Shown here piece after piece: positions 63,581-64,000 of a stretch of 64,000 nucleotides of DNA. The position numbers were made by a program, and so were the translations under genes. The notes beneath the pieces were generated by a model. The model ran no database searches, was not told the DNA's origin, and was given only the letters and a program-made list of their open reading frames with translations. This DNA comes from Streptomyces sp. MNU76. GTDB taxonomy: Bacteria > Actinomycetota > Actinomycetes > Streptomycetales > Streptomycetaceae. The stretch's first letter is position 1. The number at the start of each line of letters is the position of its first letter. The stretch is taken from assembly GCF_020982545.1 (NCBI RefSeq), contig NZ_JAJKLK010000019.1, positions 558,001 through 622,000 on the forward strand. The letters are read 5' to 3'.

Positions 63581-63703
63581 CTCGCGGAGGCGGTCGATGT
63601 GAGGGCAGGCCGCCGCGGTCAGGCAGGGGGCTTCCCAGACCCGCAGCGTCGACGTCCGCACGCCGAGCAACGCCGCGACTTCGCCGATCGGCTCACCGCT
63701 CAC
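63581..63703 (-). pseudogene. MerR-type helix-turn-helix fragment
   Basis: From a GTG at 63703: GEPIGEVAALLGVRTSTLRVWE is the first half of a MerR DNA-binding domain. It then departs from the family (APCLTAAACPHIDRLRE) and runs in frame into the gvpK-like sequence. A truncated regulator left by a deletion. Confidence 0.55.
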
Positions 63704-63713
63704 CGCTGCCGCG

Positions 63714-64000
63714 TTACGCCTCGTCGCTGTCCTTCCGGTCCCGCGTCTCGCCCTTCTCGCCGACCTCGCCACTCCCGTCCTTCGCGCCGCCCTCCCGCTC
63801 CTGCCGCTTCAGTTCCTCCTCGCGGCGGCGCAGGTCGGCCTCCCAGCTCTTGAGCAGCGACTCGTCCTTCTTGTTGTCCTCGGCGAGCGACTTCAGAAAC
63901 TCGGGGTTGTCGTCGGGCGCGACGTACTGCGTGCGGTGGTTGCGGCGCCACTCGGAGGGCGTGCGCCCGCCGGCCGACGGGTTGCGGAGCTTGCCCGCGG
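63714..64000 (-). CDS. C-terminal part of an unrecognised charged protein (cut by window edge)
   Basis: 95 codons visible, stop at 63714. The sequence includes LRNPSAGGRTPSEWRRNHRTQYVAPDDNPEF, then a charged coiled-coil-like tail rich in Lys/Glu (SLLKSWEADLRRREEELKRQ). No family recognised. Its stop precedes the MerR fragment by ten bases. Confidence 0.55.
   Translation of the reverse strand, partial: AGKLRNPSAGGRTPSEWRRNHRTQYVAPDDNPEFLKSLAEDNKKDESLLKSWEADLRRREEELKRQEREGGAKDGSGEVGEKGETRDRKDSDEA

Overview
The window is Streptomyces-type chromosomal DNA. It has very high G+C, many GTG and TTG starts, dense ATGA/GTGA overlaps, Tat and lipobox signals, and families typical of the genus: DUF2637, DUF3558-like lipoproteins, an XRE/DUF397 pair, DUF7848, and CE1758/CE1759 flavin enzymes. 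I saw no rRNA, tRNA or CRISPR.

Layout. 1-8.5 kb: argS (cut by the edge) diverges from class I lysS. Next come a DUF2637 membrane protein, two DUF3558-like lipoproteins, the RNA ligase rtcB and a YnfA-type membrane protein. 8.5-22.4 kb: metabolic and regulatory genes, namely a SnoaL-like protein, an SDR, a luciferase-like/FMN reductase pair, a GT4 glycosyltransferase, a two-component pair, a transglutaminase-like protein, an anti-sigma-type ATPase, a kinase-fold phosphotransferase, a HTH-TOBE regulator, an S8 protease coupled to an aminotransferase, and a class A beta-lactamase. 22.5-37.3 kb: a mosaic accessory region. It holds an N-terminally deleted MFS pump, a methyltransferase/XRE-cupin pair, an eroded large tyrosine recombinase, a decayed MmyB-like regulator, a TetR/hydrolase pair, a DUF5131 remnant, an intact Tn554-like recombinase trio (29.9-34.2 kb), a WYL regulator with an internal deletion, a VOC/ABM pair, a truncated WbqC-flavoprotein chimera and the tail of an integrase. 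The integrase tail abuts the 3' end of a conserved gene. 37.2-46.8 kb: core genes again: a DR-repeat protein, hemL, a histidine phosphatase, a Tat lipoprotein deacetylase-like protein and the system II cytochrome c maturation set (resA, ccdA, resB, ccsB). 47.7-53.0 kb: a complete branched-chain-type ABC importer operon followed by a MarR regulator. 53.4-64 kb: a STAND-like ATPase behind an XRE/DUF397 pair, two small proteins, a sensor kinase whose response regulator is reduced to a tail fused to a LacI remnant, an HD hydrolase, a GntR/membrane-protein operon with two operator-like sites, a 2-oxoglutarate oxygenase coupled to a nucleoside deaminase, and a gvpK-like gene with an amber codon behind a MerR fragment.

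Two kinds of gene damage must be kept apart. In the core genes of the first 19 kb, four genes are broken by apparent loss of single bases, mostly in G/C-rich tracts and always in the same sense. That may be sequencing error. In the accessory region the damage is of mixed types (nonsense codons, internal deletions, fusions) and looks biological. Two dispersed repeats run through coding sequence: a 50-base element present in the DUF2637 gene and in resB, and a GCGCAGTTCCCC element that supplies the C-terminus of the glycosyltransferase.
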